Positions 35,836 to 45,148 of a stretch of DNA of 64,000 bases are shown in pieces. Both the position numbers and the translations under genes were made by a program. Under the pieces are notes generated by a model that was given only the letters and a program-made list of their open reading frames with translations, did no database searches and was not told the DNA's origin. Positions within the stretch are counted from its first letter, which is position 1; the number at the start of each line of letters is the position of its first letter. The stretch comes from an uncultured Collinsella sp. (lineage in GTDB: Bacteria > Actinomycetota > Coriobacteriia > Coriobacteriales > Coriobacteriaceae): positions 1 through 64,000 of the forward strand of contig CABUHI010000010.1 in NCBI GenBank assembly GCA_902491345.1, read 5' to 3'.

Positions 35836-37506
35836 ATGGCAGCTAAAAAATCATCTCCCTTGAAGATCATTCCGCTCGGCGGCCTTGACGGCATCGGCAA
35901 GAACATGACGGTCTTCGAGTGCGGCGACGACATGGTGCTCGTCGACGCTGGCCTTATGTTCCCCGACGACTCCCAGCCCGGTATAGACCTGGTGCTTCCT
36001 GACTACACCTACGTTCTTGAAAACGAGGAGAAGCTCCGCGGTATCGTCGTCACCCACGGCCACGAGGACCACACCGGTTCGCTTCCGTACCTGCTGCAGG
36101 ACCTCAACAACAAGGTGCCCATCTTCTCGAGCAAGCTGACGCTTGGCTTTATCGAGGGCAAGCTTTCTGAGTTCCGCATCCGCGCGCCCAAGTTCCGCGA
36201 GGTCAAGGGCGGCAGCCATGTCAACCTCGGCGGCATCTCGCTCGACTTCTTCTCGATGACGCACTCCATCCCCGGCGCTCTGGGCGTGTTCATTCGCACT
36301 AACCAGGGTACCGTTATGCACACCGGCGACTTTAAGCTCGACCAGACGCCCATCGACGGCGTTACGCCCGACTATGCCGCTATCAGCCGCTTTGCCAAGC
36401 AGGGCATCGACCTACTGCTTTCCGACTCCACCAATGCCACGGTTCCCGGCTTTACCAAGTCAGAGGCCGAGGTTGGTCCCAACCTGCTGCACGCCATCAA
36501 GAACGCCCCGGGTCGCGTGTTCGTCGCGTCGTTCTCGAGCCACATCCATCGTTTGCAGCAGATCTGCGATGCCGCCCGCAAGTGCGGCCGTAAGGTCGTT
36601 GTGACCGGTCGCTCCATGCTCACTAACACCCGCGTGGCGCGCGAGCTTGGCTACCTCAACATCGACGACGCCGATATCATCGATGCCTTTGACATTGATA
36701 ACCTGCCTGACGACAAGATTGTCGTCATGTGCACCGGTTCGCAGGGCGAGCCGCTGTCGGCCCTGTCCCGCATGGCCAATGGCGAGCACAAGACGCTCTC
36801 CATCCACGAGGGCGATACCGTTATCCTCTCGGCAACTCCTGTTCCCGGCAATGAGAAAGCCGTCCAGCAGGTCGTCAACAGCCTGGCCAAGCTCGGTTGC
36901 GACGTGTGGGATAAGAACCGCGCTCTTGTCCACGTCTCGGGCCACGGTAGCCAGGAGGAGCTCAAGCTCCTGATGGCCATGGCCAAGCCCACGTACTTTA
37001 TGCCGGTTCACGGTGAAGCCGTGCATCTGCGCGCCCATGCCCAGCTGGCTCGCAAGATGGGCATCAAGGACGATCATATCTTTATCCTCGATAACGGCGA
37101 TACGCTCGAGATGCGCGGCGGTATCGTCAAACGCGGTACGCCCGTCGAGTCCGGCGTCGTCTACGTCGACGGCCTGCGTATCGGCGATACCGATCCCATC
37201 GTCCTGCGCGATCGTCAGAAGCTCGCCAACGACGGTATGGTTACCGCTGTTGCCATCGTCTCGCTCAAGCACAAGAAGATCGAGGCCATCGAGTTCTCGG
37301 GCCGCGGCGTCTCGTTTGCCATCGACGACCAGTTCTCCGAGGATGCCTCCGCATCCATTATGAAGACGATCGAGAAGGGCAAGTTCAGCTTTACGAGCAG
37401 CGGTTCCGATGCCATTCGCAAGGCCGTGCGCGATTCGCTCTCTAACTTTATCTGGAGCCGTACGCGCACCCGTCCGATGATCATCCCGGTCGTCATGGAG
37501 GTTTAG
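35836..37506 (+). CDS. rnj: Ribonuclease J
   Basis: A 556-aa beta-CASP metallo-beta-lactamase nuclease with 5'-3' exo- and endonuclease activity; it processes rRNA and degrades mRNA in Gram-positives. The metal-binding THGHEDHTG is near 73-81, and SDSTNA, GSQGEP and the C-terminal HVSGHGSQEE and MPVHGE blocks are all present. Length is typical (about 555). Preceded by a GAAAGGAAACC site. With rny and pnp in the same window, this organism has the full Gram-positive degradosome set and no RNase E here. Confidence 0.95.
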   Translation: MAAKKSSPLKIIPLGGLDGIGKNMTVFECGDDMVLVDAGLMFPDDSQPGIDLVLPDYTYVLENEEKLRGIVVTHGHEDHTGSLPYLLQDLNNKVPIFSSKLTLGFIEGKLSEFRIRAPKFREVKGGSHVNLGGISLDFFSMTHSIPGALGVFIRTNQGTVMHTGDFKLDQTPIDGVTPDYAAISRFAKQGIDLLLSDSTNATVPGFTKSEAEVGPNLLHAIKNAPGRVFVASFSSHIHRLQQICDAARKCGRKVVVTGRSMLTNTRVARELGYLNIDDADIIDAFDIDNLPDDKIVVMCTGSQGEPLSALSRMANGEHKTLSIHEGDTVILSATPVPGNEKAVQQVVNSLAKLGCDVWDKNRALVHVSGHGSQEELKLLMAMAKPTYFMPVHGEAVHLRAHAQLARKMGIKDDHIFILDNGDTLEMRGGIVKRGTPVESGVVYVDGLRIGDTDPIVLRDRQKLANDGMVTAVAIVSLKHKKIEAIEFSGRGVSFAIDDQFSEDASASIMKTIEKGKFSFTSSGSDAIRKAVRDSLSNFIWSRTRTRPMIIPVVMEV

Positions 37507-37507
37507 T

Positions 37508-40288
37508 TTGGCGCGCGGATCTGCACAAAACGCCAAAGGCAATAAGGCCAATAACCAACCGGCATCTGCTAAGGGTGCCGGTTCCCATCTGCGTGCCAAT
37601 AAGGGTCACGAGGCCGACTTCGACGATTTTGAGCCCTTGGTCGAGCCCTCGGCCAACCGCGATATCGCCGGCGTGGTCATCGCCGTTTTGGCGATTGCGT
37701 CCTTCATTGCCGTGATTTCGCCGGCGACCGCACCCGTTACGGCTGCGGTTGCCGGTTTCTACCACCTGGGCTTTGGTCTGGGCGCCTACGTGCTGCCGAT
37801 CGTCATTTTGCTGTTTGCCGCCACGCTCTTTTTAGGTGAGGACTCGCCGCTCAACGCGCGCTCGGTCGCGGGCGGAGCCGTGGTCTTTATCGCCGTTGTC
37901 TCCATTCTTTCTCTGATGGTGCCGGGTACGAGCGACTCGTGTGACCTTATGTTCACGCCGCAAAATTTGTCCGCCTCGGGTGGCTACATCGGTGCGTTTA
38001 TTGCGAGTGCGCTGCAGAATGCCCTGGGTAAGCCTATCGCGATGGTAGTCCTGTTGGGTCTTGTCGTCGTGGGCCTGGTCATCATCGGCTTTTCGGTGGG
38101 TGGCGTTTTGCGCTCTGCTCGCGACCGTGCGGCCGATTTTGCCGAGCGCCGTCGTGCCGACGTCAACGCGAGCCCGTGGGGTGACGATGAGGCCCTGTCG
38201 GTGCCCGGCGTTGCCCGTCCGCACCTGAGCATTCTTCGTCAAAAGGGCTCCGATGCTGCCGTGACCACGGTCATGGGCAACGATGTAGACCCGGTTTTGG
38301 ACGATGACGACGAGGACGAGGATCCGTTTGTCGACGTGTCCGATGCCGTGGAAGCTGAGCGCGCTAAGACGACGCTGTTGCCGCGCCGCCATGCCAAGAA
38401 GGGCAAGGCTGCGCCTAATCTCAATACGAGTGAGCCTGACCCGTCTTGGTCCGATAGCGAGATTGAGCTCACCGAGGGCGATGACGAGGACGACGAGGCT
38501 CCGATTGAGACCGCAAAGACAACTTTGCTGCCGCGTCGCCATGCAAAGCGCGACCAGGTAACCGGTCAGCTTTCGATGGAAGACGACCCCGATAAGATCG
38601 ACGAGTCCGAGCCGCCGTTTGCCGTGAATCCTGTTTCGGCAGCACCTCAGATCCCCGACTTCTTGAAGCATCCCAAGGTTGCCGATGTGCCTGCCTCGAG
38701 TGCTGTCGAATCGGCTGCGGCTAGCGATGGGGGAGCGGACGGCGGCACCGCAGATAATGAAGGCGAAGAAGAGGACGGCCTCAAGCTTCCGCCGCTCGAA
38801 ATCCTGCATGCCAACCCGCAGTCGGCATCCTCCGCGTCTTCTGACAAGGAACTTGAGCAGACTGCCGAGTCGCTTCAGTCCACGTTGCTTGAGTTTGGCC
38901 GCAGTGCCCGCGTGGTCGGCTGGATCGCCGGCCCCACGGTGACGACCTTTAAGCTGCAACCTGGCGAGGGCGAGCGCGTGAGCAAGATTTCGAGACTCGA
39001 GGACGATATCGCGCTTTCGCTCGCTGCTCAGTCGGTGCGCATCTTTGCCCCGATCCCCGGTACGTCGCTTGTGGGTATCGAGATCCCCAATCGCAAGCGC
39101 CAGAACGTCAACCTGGGCGACGTACTTCCCTATGTGAAGGGCGGTCCGCTCGAGCTGGCCATCGGTCGCGATGCCGAGGGCACGCCGGTCGTCGCCGACC
39201 TTGCCAAGATGCCCCACCTGCTGATCGCCGGTACCACGGGTTCTGGTAAGTCGGTGATGATCAACTCCATCATCACGACCCTGCTCATGCGCGCGCTTCC
39301 CGAGGACGTTCGCCTGATCATGGTCGACCCCAAGCGCGTCGAGCTCGCGGGCTATAACGGCCTGCCGCATCTCTATGTGCCGGTCGTTACCGAGCCCAAG
39401 CAGGCCGCGAGCGCTCTGCAATGGGCCGTGTCCGAGATGGAGCGTCGCCTGAAGGTCTTCGAGCGCCTTAACGTGCGTAAGATCTCGACCTACAACGAAA
39501 AGCAGGCCGCCGGCGAGTTTGAGCATTACGATAACCCGCCGCAAAAAATGCCCTATCTGGTCATTATCATCGACGAGCTCTCGGACCTGATGATGGTCGC
39601 CGGTAAGGATGTCGAGGCCTCGATCGTGCGTATCGCCCAGCTGGGCCGTGCTGCCGGTATCCACCTTATCGTGGCCACGCAGCGTCCCAGCTCAAACGTG
39701 GTGACGGGCCTCATCAAGGCCAACATCACCAATCGCATCGCCTTTAACGTCGCCACGGGCATCGACTCGCGCGTCATCATCGACCAGATGGGTGCCGAAA
39801 AGCTCACCGGTTTGGGCGACATGCTGTTCTCCAAGGTCGACTGGGGCAAGCCTCGCCGTATCCAGGGCTGCTTTGTCTCGGACGATGAAATCAACGAGAT
39901 TGTCGAGTTCGTCAAGTCGCAGAGCGAGCCCGACTACCACGAGGAGATTCTGTCTGCCGTGGCGCCCGCTTCCATGTCCATGGCGGGTGGCGGCGGCATT
40001 GTCCGCACCGGAGTAGCCGAGCCGCAAGACGATGATCCGCTCATTTGGGAAGCCGCCCATATTGTGGTGGAATCGCAGCTTGGCTCCACATCTGGCCTTC
40101 AACGTCGTCTGAAGGTTGGCTATGCGCGTGCCGGGCGTATTATGGACATGCTGGAAGAAAAGGGTGTCGTCGGCCCGCCCGACGGTTCCAAGCCGCGCGA
40201 GGTCCTGTTGGACGAGGAGGGACTTGCCGCGCTGGAATCTGTCGACGCCGAGATGGCACGTGAAGATCGTGAGTTTGGAGGATTCTGA
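37508..40288 (+). CDS. ftsK: DNA translocase FtsK/SpoIIIE
   Basis: A 926-aa septal DNA pump for chromosome segregation. About four N-terminal membrane segments (residues 55-200) are followed by a long acidic, low-complexity linker (about 220-450) that contains a duplicated TTLLPRRHAK motif. The RecA-like motor has Walker A GTTGSGKS near 576 and IIDELSDLMM (Walker B), and the C-terminal winged-helix gamma domain that recognises polarity sequences is present. It starts at TTG 37508 with GGAGG about 7 bases upstream; no nearby ATG fits. It overlaps the next gene by one base (TGATG). Confidence 0.94.
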   Translation: MARGSAQNAKGNKANNQPASAKGAGSHLRANKGHEADFDDFEPLVEPSANRDIAGVVIAVLAIASFIAVISPATAPVTAAVAGFYHLGFGLGAYVLPIVILLFAATLFLGEDSPLNARSVAGGAVVFIAVVSILSLMVPGTSDSCDLMFTPQNLSASGGYIGAFIASALQNALGKPIAMVVLLGLVVVGLVIIGFSVGGVLRSARDRAADFAERRRADVNASPWGDDEALSVPGVARPHLSILRQKGSDAAVTTVMGNDVDPVLDDDDEDEDPFVDVSDAVEAERAKTTLLPRRHAKKGKAAPNLNTSEPDPSWSDSEIELTEGDDEDDEAPIETAKTTLLPRRHAKRDQVTGQLSMEDDPDKIDESEPPFAVNPVSAAPQIPDFLKHPKVADVPASSAVESAAASDGGADGGTADNEGEEEDGLKLPPLEILHANPQSASSASSDKELEQTAESLQSTLLEFGRSARVVGWIAGPTVTTFKLQPGEGERVSKISRLEDDIALSLAAQSVRIFAPIPGTSLVGIEIPNRKRQNVNLGDVLPYVKGGPLELAIGRDAEGTPVVADLAKMPHLLIAGTTGSGKSVMINSIITTLLMRALPEDVRLIMVDPKRVELAGYNGLPHLYVPVVTEPKQAASALQWAVSEMERRLKVFERLNVRKISTYNEKQAAGEFEHYDNPPQKMPYLVIIIDELSDLMMVAGKDVEASIVRIAQLGRAAGIHLIVATQRPSSNVVTGLIKANITNRIAFNVATGIDSRVIIDQMGAEKLTGLGDMLFSKVDWGKPRRIQGCFVSDDEINEIVEFVKSQSEPDYHEEILSAVAPASMSMAGGGGIVRTGVAEPQDDDPLIWEAAHIVVESQLGSTSGLQRRLKVGYARAGRIMDMLEEKGVVGPPDGSKPREVLLDEEGLAALESVDAEMAREDREFGGF

Positions 40289-41799
40289 TGGCTGCACGCT
40301 TTGGTGACATGCTGCTCGAGCAGCGTCGCCGAATGGGGCTTTCCATTCAGCAGGTCGCCAACACCATCAAAATCAGGCCGCAGATCATCGAGTTTTTCGA
40401 GACCGGTAACTTTGCTTCGATGCCGCCGCGCGGCTATGCACAGGGCATGATTTCGAGCTATGCTCGCTTTTTGGGCCTCAATCCGCGCGAGGTCGTCAAT
40501 GCCTACTTTGACGACCTGATGGCATACGAACGCGAAACGTCGCAGCAGGGCGGTCGTTTTCAGGACGCCGCCGGCTACGTCAATTCGCGTTCCTCGGTGG
40601 ACAACGGGCGCTTCCTGATGGTTCAGGGCGGTCGTTCGACCCGCTATGGACAGCGTCCTCAGCAGGCCGGTTATATTACTGAGACGGGTTCGGGCGAGGA
40701 GATTCGCTCACAGCGTGACCGGTTCCGCAGTACGCCGATGCCCGAGGACCGTGCACTTCCCGCTGCCCGCGGCGTGGCGCGTGACCCTCGTGCCGGCTAC
40801 GGCGACGGCGGCTATTCCGATCGCGGTCACCGTGGTGTCTCCACCGGACGCTCTCGCGGTGGCTATGCGGATGCCGATACCACGCAGGTGACGCCGCGTC
40901 TTCGCTCTCAATCACAGCCGTATGGCCAGCGCTCTTCGGCTCCGCGTTCGGGCCAACGTGGCTATCAAGGCCGCGGTGAACTTGCGCCCCGCTCGGGTCA
41001 GCGCAGCCTTCAGGGCCAGGGCGGCTATCGCGGCCGTTCCGATAGCAATCGTGGTCGTATGCCTCAGGGAGGCGGCCGCAGCAGTTCCGGTCGTGGACGC
41101 GGCGGATCCCGTACTCCTCAAAACAACGGGCTCGATCCGCGTATCGTCTACGCCGGCATCGGTGCCGTGGCGTTGCTGCTGATCGTGCTCATCGTGGTGC
41201 TTCTGCGCGGCTGTGCATCTTCGGCGCCCGAGACCACGCCCGAGACGCCCGCTGCTACCAAGACGACGACCAAGAAGTCTTCTAAGAAGTCCGAAACGGT
41301 CGACGAGGACGAAGACACCGATGAGGCGACGGATGAGTCGACTGATTCGGACGCTACCAAGACGACGGCCAAGAAGGAAGAGAGCGAGGTCACGAAGGTC
41401 AAGGTCTCCGTTGCCAAGGGAAAGACCGCATGGATTGAGGTCAAGGTCGACGGCAAGTCGGTCTATGGCGCCCAGGCGACTGGCCCCTTTGAGCAGGAGT
41501 ACACGCCCGAGTCCTCAATCGAGATCACCACGTCCAAGCCTTCCGATGTCACCGTTACCAAGAACGGTGAAAAGGTCCGTTACGATACCAAGACCTCGGG
41601 CGTGGCACGCGTGACGATCACCGTTCCCAAGAAGGAGACGTCTGATTCCGAGAATGGTGAAAGTTCTGATGGTACCGACACTACCGACGGTACCGATACC
41701 ACCGACGGTACCGATGCCCAGTCCACGGATGGCGCCGATGCCGCAACTGACGGTCAGACGCCCAGCGATTCTACCGACTATTCGTACGATAGCTACTAA
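40288..41799 (+). CDS. RodZ-like membrane protein with HTH and C-terminal DUF4115-like domain
   Basis: A 503-aa bitopic protein. Residues 1-75 form a Cro/RodZ-type helix-turn-helix (FGDMLLEQRRRMGLSIQQVA, RGYAQGMISSYARFLGL). A long Arg/Gly/Ser/Gln-rich disordered linker follows, then one membrane helix (about 286-308), a Thr/Lys/Glu-rich stretch, and an external beta domain (about 370-445) like the RodZ DUF4115. The last 60 residues are Asp/Thr/Ser repeats (TDGTDTTDGTD). RodZ proteins link MreB to the cell-wall elongation machinery. Placement after ftsK and before pgsA/cinA is the usual Gram-positive rodZ/ymfM position. Confidence 0.82.
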   Translation: MAARFGDMLLEQRRRMGLSIQQVANTIKIRPQIIEFFETGNFASMPPRGYAQGMISSYARFLGLNPREVVNAYFDDLMAYERETSQQGGRFQDAAGYVNSRSSVDNGRFLMVQGGRSTRYGQRPQQAGYITETGSGEEIRSQRDRFRSTPMPEDRALPAARGVARDPRAGYGDGGYSDRGHRGVSTGRSRGGYADADTTQVTPRLRSQSQPYGQRSSAPRSGQRGYQGRGELAPRSGQRSLQGQGGYRGRSDSNRGRMPQGGGRSSSGRGRGGSRTPQNNGLDPRIVYAGIGAVALLLIVLIVVLLRGCASSAPETTPETPAATKTTTKKSSKKSETVDEDEDTDEATDESTDSDATKTTAKKEESEVTKVKVSVAKGKTAWIEVKVDGKSVYGAQATGPFEQEYTPESSIEITTSKPSDVTVTKNGEKVRYDTKTSGVARVTITVPKKETSDSENGESSDGTDTTDGTDTTDGTDAQSTDGADAATDGQTPSDSTDYSYDSY

Positions 41800-41825
41800 G
41801 CCTCTCGTACGCGAAAGGAAACATC

Positions 41826-42323
41826 ATGGCTAAAGATTCCAGCTTCGACGTCGTGTCCGAGGTCAACATGCAAGAGGTCGACAACGCCTTTCAGCAGACC
41901 ACGCGCGAGATTTCCCAGCGCTATGACCTTAAGGATTCCGGTGCCACGATCGAGCTTTCGAAGGGCGACAAGCTCTTTACGATCAACGCCCCGGCCGACT
42001 TTGTCTCCAAACAGATTGTCGACGTGCTGAGCTCCAAGCTCATCAAGCGCGGCATCGACCTCAAGGCTGTCTCGTGGGATGCTCCGCAGGCGGCATCGGG
42101 CGGCACCGTGCGCGTGCTCGGCCATATCGTCGAGGGTATCGACCAGGCGACCGCCAAGAAGATCAACAAGGACATCAAGGATCAAAAGCTCAAGGTCAAG
42201 GTGACCATCGAGTCCGACAAGCTGCGTGTTTCCTCTGCTTCGAAGGACGCGTTGCAGACCGTGATCCAGTTCCTGCGCGACCAAGACTACGGCCAGCCGC
42301 TGCAGTTCACCAACTACCGCTAA
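41826..42323 (+). CDS. YajQ-family nucleotide-binding protein
   Basis: A 165-aa protein with the full YajQ signature: SSFDVVSEVNMQEVDNAFQQ, QRYDLKDSGATIEL, and the C-terminal ending QDYGQPLQFTNYR. It consists of two ferredoxin-like domains. Some homologues bind cyclic di-GMP and act as effectors, and others bind nucleic acids; which applies here is unknown. Preceded by GAAAGGA. It lies between the RodZ-like gene and rimO on the same strand. Confidence 0.92.
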   Translation: MAKDSSFDVVSEVNMQEVDNAFQQTTREISQRYDLKDSGATIELSKGDKLFTINAPADFVSKQIVDVLSSKLIKRGIDLKAVSWDAPQAASGGTVRVLGHIVEGIDQATAKKINKDIKDQKLKVKVTIESDKLRVSSASKDALQTVIQFLRDQDYGQPLQFTNYR

Positions 42324-42350
42324 TATCAATCGAAAGGACCGCTCTCCAAC

Positions 42351-43700
42351 ATGGATACACCGTTGGGCTCCGTGCTCTACATCACCCTCGGGTGCGCTAA
42401 GAACGAGGTCGACACCGACCGCATGCGTTCTCTTTTGACCGCTGCGGGCTACGAGGAGGCATTCGACCCGCAGGATGCCGATATCGCCATCGTCAATACA
42501 TGCTCGTTCCTCGCCTCCGCAACGTCCGAGAGCATCGAGACCACGCTCGAACTCGCCAACGAGGTTCAGGACGGCGTTCGTTCTTGCCCCATCGTCATGT
42601 GCGGCTGTGTGCCGTCGCGCTATGGCGACGACCTGCCCGACGAGCTGCCCGAGGTCGCTGCCTTTGTGAAGGCCGACGAGGAGGACGGCATCGTGGCGGT
42701 CATCGATGGCGTGCTGGGTGTCGAGCGCGAGATTGCAGCCTATATCCCGCAGGTCAAACGTACCGTCGAGGGTGCTGTCGCCTACGTCAAGATTTCCGAT
42801 GGCTGCAACCGCTTCTGCAGCTTCTGCATGATTCCCTATATTCGCGGTCGCTATCATTCGCGCAATGCCGAGAGCATCATCTCCGAGGTGCGCGACCTGG
42901 TTGCCGGCGGTGTGCGCGAGATCGTGCTGATCGGCCAGGACACGGGCATCTGGGGTACCGACTTTGCCGACGAGGACGTCGCCGATGGCTCGCCGCGCAA
43001 TCTGGCGCAGCTGCTGCGCGCCGTCGCCGAGGCCGTGCGCCCGCACAACGTCTGGGTCCGCGTGCTCTATCTGCAGCCCGAGGGCATGACTGACGAACTC
43101 ATCGAGACGATTCGCGATACGCCCGAGGTGCTGCCCTATATCGATATCCCCGTGCAGCACTGCGACGCGCGCATTCTCAAGGCCATGCGTCGCTCCGGTT
43201 CGCGCCAGGAGCTCGAGGATCTGTTCCGCGACCTTCGCGAGCGCATCCCCGGCATCGTGATTCGTTCCACGGCCATGGTCGGCTTCCCGACCGAGACCGA
43301 CGACGAGTTCCTCGACCTTATCGACTTTATGGACACCGTCGGCTTTGACTACACGAGTGTCTTTGCCTACTCGCGTGAGGAAGGCAGCCTGGCCGCCAAG
43401 ATGGAGGGCCAGGTCGATGAGGAGGTTAAGCTCGAGCGCGCCCAGGAGGCCATGGACCTGGCCGAGTCGCTCGGTTTTGCCGCCACCGCCGCACATGTGG
43501 GCGAGCGCGCCCAGGTGATCGTCGACGGTATCGAAGAGACCGAGGATGGCGCCGAGCTGATCGGCCATGCCTGGTTCCAGGCGCCCGATTCCGATGGCGC
43601 GGTGCATCTGGACGCCAGCGAGGCGTCCGTGGGCGATATTCTGACCGTCGAGTTTACCGATAGCTTCTGCTATGAGCTTATCGGTCATGTTGTGGAGTAG
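42351..43700 (+). CDS. rimO: Ribosomal protein S12 methylthiotransferase RimO
   Basis: A 449-aa radical SAM enzyme that modifies Asp of the S12 decoding-centre loop. The UPF0004 domain has LGCAKNEVDTDRM, VNTCSFL and CGCVPSRY. The radical SAM cluster CNRFCSFC lies at about 151-158, and a TRAM domain is at the C terminus. LGCAKNEVD is the RimO-specific form of the N-terminal motif. RimO followed by pgsA and cinA is a standard Gram-positive order. Confidence 0.94.
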   Translation: MDTPLGSVLYITLGCAKNEVDTDRMRSLLTAAGYEEAFDPQDADIAIVNTCSFLASATSESIETTLELANEVQDGVRSCPIVMCGCVPSRYGDDLPDELPEVAAFVKADEEDGIVAVIDGVLGVEREIAAYIPQVKRTVEGAVAYVKISDGCNRFCSFCMIPYIRGRYHSRNAESIISEVRDLVAGGVREIVLIGQDTGIWGTDFADEDVADGSPRNLAQLLRAVAEAVRPHNVWVRVLYLQPEGMTDELIETIRDTPEVLPYIDIPVQHCDARILKAMRRSGSRQELEDLFRDLRERIPGIVIRSTAMVGFPTETDDEFLDLIDFMDTVGFDYTSVFAYSREEGSLAAKMEGQVDEEVKLERAQEAMDLAESLGFAATAAHVGERAQVIVDGIEETEDGAELIGHAWFQAPDSDGAVHLDASEASVGDILTVEFTDSFCYELIGHVVE

Positions 43701-43709
43701 GAGAGCGTC

Positions 43710-44348
43710 GTGGCTAACGAGAGCAATAAGGAACTGACGAGTGTCTGGACGCCCGCCAACATCGTGACGTGCGTGCGCATCGTCTTTATCCCGGTGTTCA
43801 TGATCGTGTCGGCGCTTTCTCACACGAGTGTTGCCGGTACGGATTGGAGCACCTTTGACGGTCCGCTCGCCGCCGCTGCCTTCATTCTGTATGTGATCCT
43901 GTCGTGCACCGATAAGGTCGACGGTTATCTGGCACGCTCGCGCAACGAGATCACCGATTTCGGCAAGTTCTTGGACCCCATCGCCGACAAGCTGCTGGTG
44001 TTCTCGGCCCTGCTGCTGTTCTTGGATTTTGGCGCCGTAACCGTGTGGTCCGTGTTTATTATCCTGTTCCGCGAGCTGCTGGTGAGCGCCCTACGCATGG
44101 TTGCGAGTGCGGCCGGCGTGGTTGTTGCGGCCGATAAGCTCGGCAAGTACAAGACGGCAACCACGATGGTCTCCATCTGCGGTTACCTGTGCGTTTTTGC
44201 TATGGCCGGCTTGCACCTTGGCCCGGTGGCGCTGACGCTCGGCATCTACTCGGTGTCGCGCTTCCTGTACGCCGTTGCCGTTGTCTTGACCGTTATCTCG
44301 GGCGCCCAGTACTTCTGGAACTGCCGCAAGATCGTCTTTTCGGTCTAG
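43710..44348 (+). CDS. pgsA: CDP-diacylglycerol-glycerol-3-phosphate 3-phosphatidyltransferase
   Basis: A 212-aa integral membrane enzyme that makes phosphatidylglycerol-phosphate. The CDP-alcohol phosphotransferase motif DG-x2-AR-x8-G-x3-D-x3-D is complete (DGYLARSRNEITDFGKFLDP onwards, about 70-92; the preceding D of the family motif is also present in CTDKVDG). About five hydrophobic helices are present. GTG start with GGAGAGCG upstream, 9 bases after rimO. Confidence 0.92.
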   Translation: MANESNKELTSVWTPANIVTCVRIVFIPVFMIVSALSHTSVAGTDWSTFDGPLAAAAFILYVILSCTDKVDGYLARSRNEITDFGKFLDPIADKLLVFSALLLFLDFGAVTVWSVFIILFRELLVSALRMVASAAGVVVAADKLGKYKTATTMVSICGYLCVFAMAGLHLGPVALTLGIYSVSRFLYAVAVVLTVISGAQYFWNCRKIVFSV

Positions 44349-44360
44349 GTCCTGGTAGGC

Positions 44361-44891
44361 ATGACGGAATCATTTGAGCAGATTGCCGTGCATAACGAAG
44401 AGCTCGCACGCGATATTGTCGAGCGTGCAAGCTTTCGTGATGTGACGGTTTCGACGGCTGAATCTCTGACGGCTGGCATGATCGCCTCGACGATCGCCGA
44501 TATCCCTGGTGCCTCGGCGGTGCTGCGCGGTGGTGCGGTGACGTACTGCGACGAGATTAAGCATCGCGTGCTCGGCGTTGAGCAAGAGACGCTCGACCGC
44601 TACACTGCGGTGTCGTATCAGACGGCGCGCGAGATGGCTGCCGGTTCGCTGGAGCTGTATCAGAGCGATATTGCCGTGAGCGCGACTGGCTATGCCGGTC
44701 CCGGTGGAGGGACCGAGGACGATCCGGCTGGCACTTTTTATATTGGCTGGGCGTATCGTTCCGCCGATGGGGGAGTGCCGGTCGTTGACTCTGTGCGCTG
44801 CCACTATGAGGGCGACCGTTCGTGTGTTCGTGCCCATGCGGTCACGGAGGCATTGGGTCGCATTGTCTGCGTGCTCGATTCTATGGAATAG
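44361..44891 (+). CDS. CinA C-terminal-type protein (nicotinamide-nucleotide amidase family)
   Basis: A 176-aa protein that matches only the C-terminal CinA domain: VSTAESLTAGMIASTIADIPGAS, GGAVTYCDEIKHRVLGV, and GYAGPGGGTEDDPAGTFYIG. This domain (PncC) deamidates nicotinamide mononucleotide for NAD recycling. The N-terminal MoCF-like domain of full CinA is absent. It lies just before recA, the usual location of cinA in Gram-positives. Confidence 0.9.
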   Translation: MTESFEQIAVHNEELARDIVERASFRDVTVSTAESLTAGMIASTIADIPGASAVLRGGAVTYCDEIKHRVLGVEQETLDRYTAVSYQTAREMAAGSLELYQSDIAVSATGYAGPGGGTEDDPAGTFYIGWAYRSADGGVPVVDSVRCHYEGDRSCVRAHAVTEALGRIVCVLDSME

Positions 44892-44898
44892 ACGTGTT

Positions 44899-44922
44899 TT
44901 AAGGGGCCTCCGGGCCCCTTAA
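44899..44922 (+). terminator. Terminator after the cinA-like gene
   Basis: A 10-bp perfect stem TTAAGGGGCC/GGCCCCTTAA (44899-44908 with 44913-44922) with a 4-base loop. The T tract is short. Confidence 0.65.
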
Positions 44923-44995
44923 TTGTGGAGATATGGACCTTAGGCTAATTTGGCGTTTGTGCTGGTTGTAGACGTATTTTTGCCTGCCTTGTTCA

Positions 44996-45056
44996 TTTTT
45001 GGTCCTTTGTGGTCAAGCATTTGGTCAGTGTTTGGTCGGCGTTTGGTTGGGTTTTG
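44996..45056 (+). repeat. Helically phased TTTGGTC repeats upstream of recA
   Basis: Five GGTC/GGTT units, most preceded by TTT, begin at 45001, 45011, 45023, 45034 and 45045, i.e. about every 11 bases. The array ends about 40 bases before the recA -35. Confidence 0.6.
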
Positions 45057-45089
45057 GAAAGGTCGGCTGCATATGATTTATCTGAACGG

Positions 45090-45118
45090 TTGACCACGAA
45101 CAGCCGTTCGTATATTAT
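45090..45118 (+). promoter_or_regulatory. recA promoter with a LexA box in the spacer
   Basis: -35 TTGACC (45090-45095), a 17-base spacer and -10 TATTAT (45113-45118). The spacer contains CGAACAGCCGTTCG (45097-45110), a perfect CGAAC-N4-GTTCG SOS box of the Gram-positive type. LexA bound there would block RNA polymerase directly. Confidence 0.85.
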
Positions 45119-45148
45119 CGATGCAGGTTGTTAAGAGGAGGGCTATTC

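Noticed and set aside
41796..43823. A 675-codon minus-strand open frame opposite yajQ and rimO
   Set aside because: Antisense shadow; both plus-strand genes have complete family motifs.
44996..45056. GGTC repeats considered as a CRISPR-like array
   Set aside because: Units are only about 7 bases with 10-12 base periodicity; there are no spacers of typical length and no cas genes.
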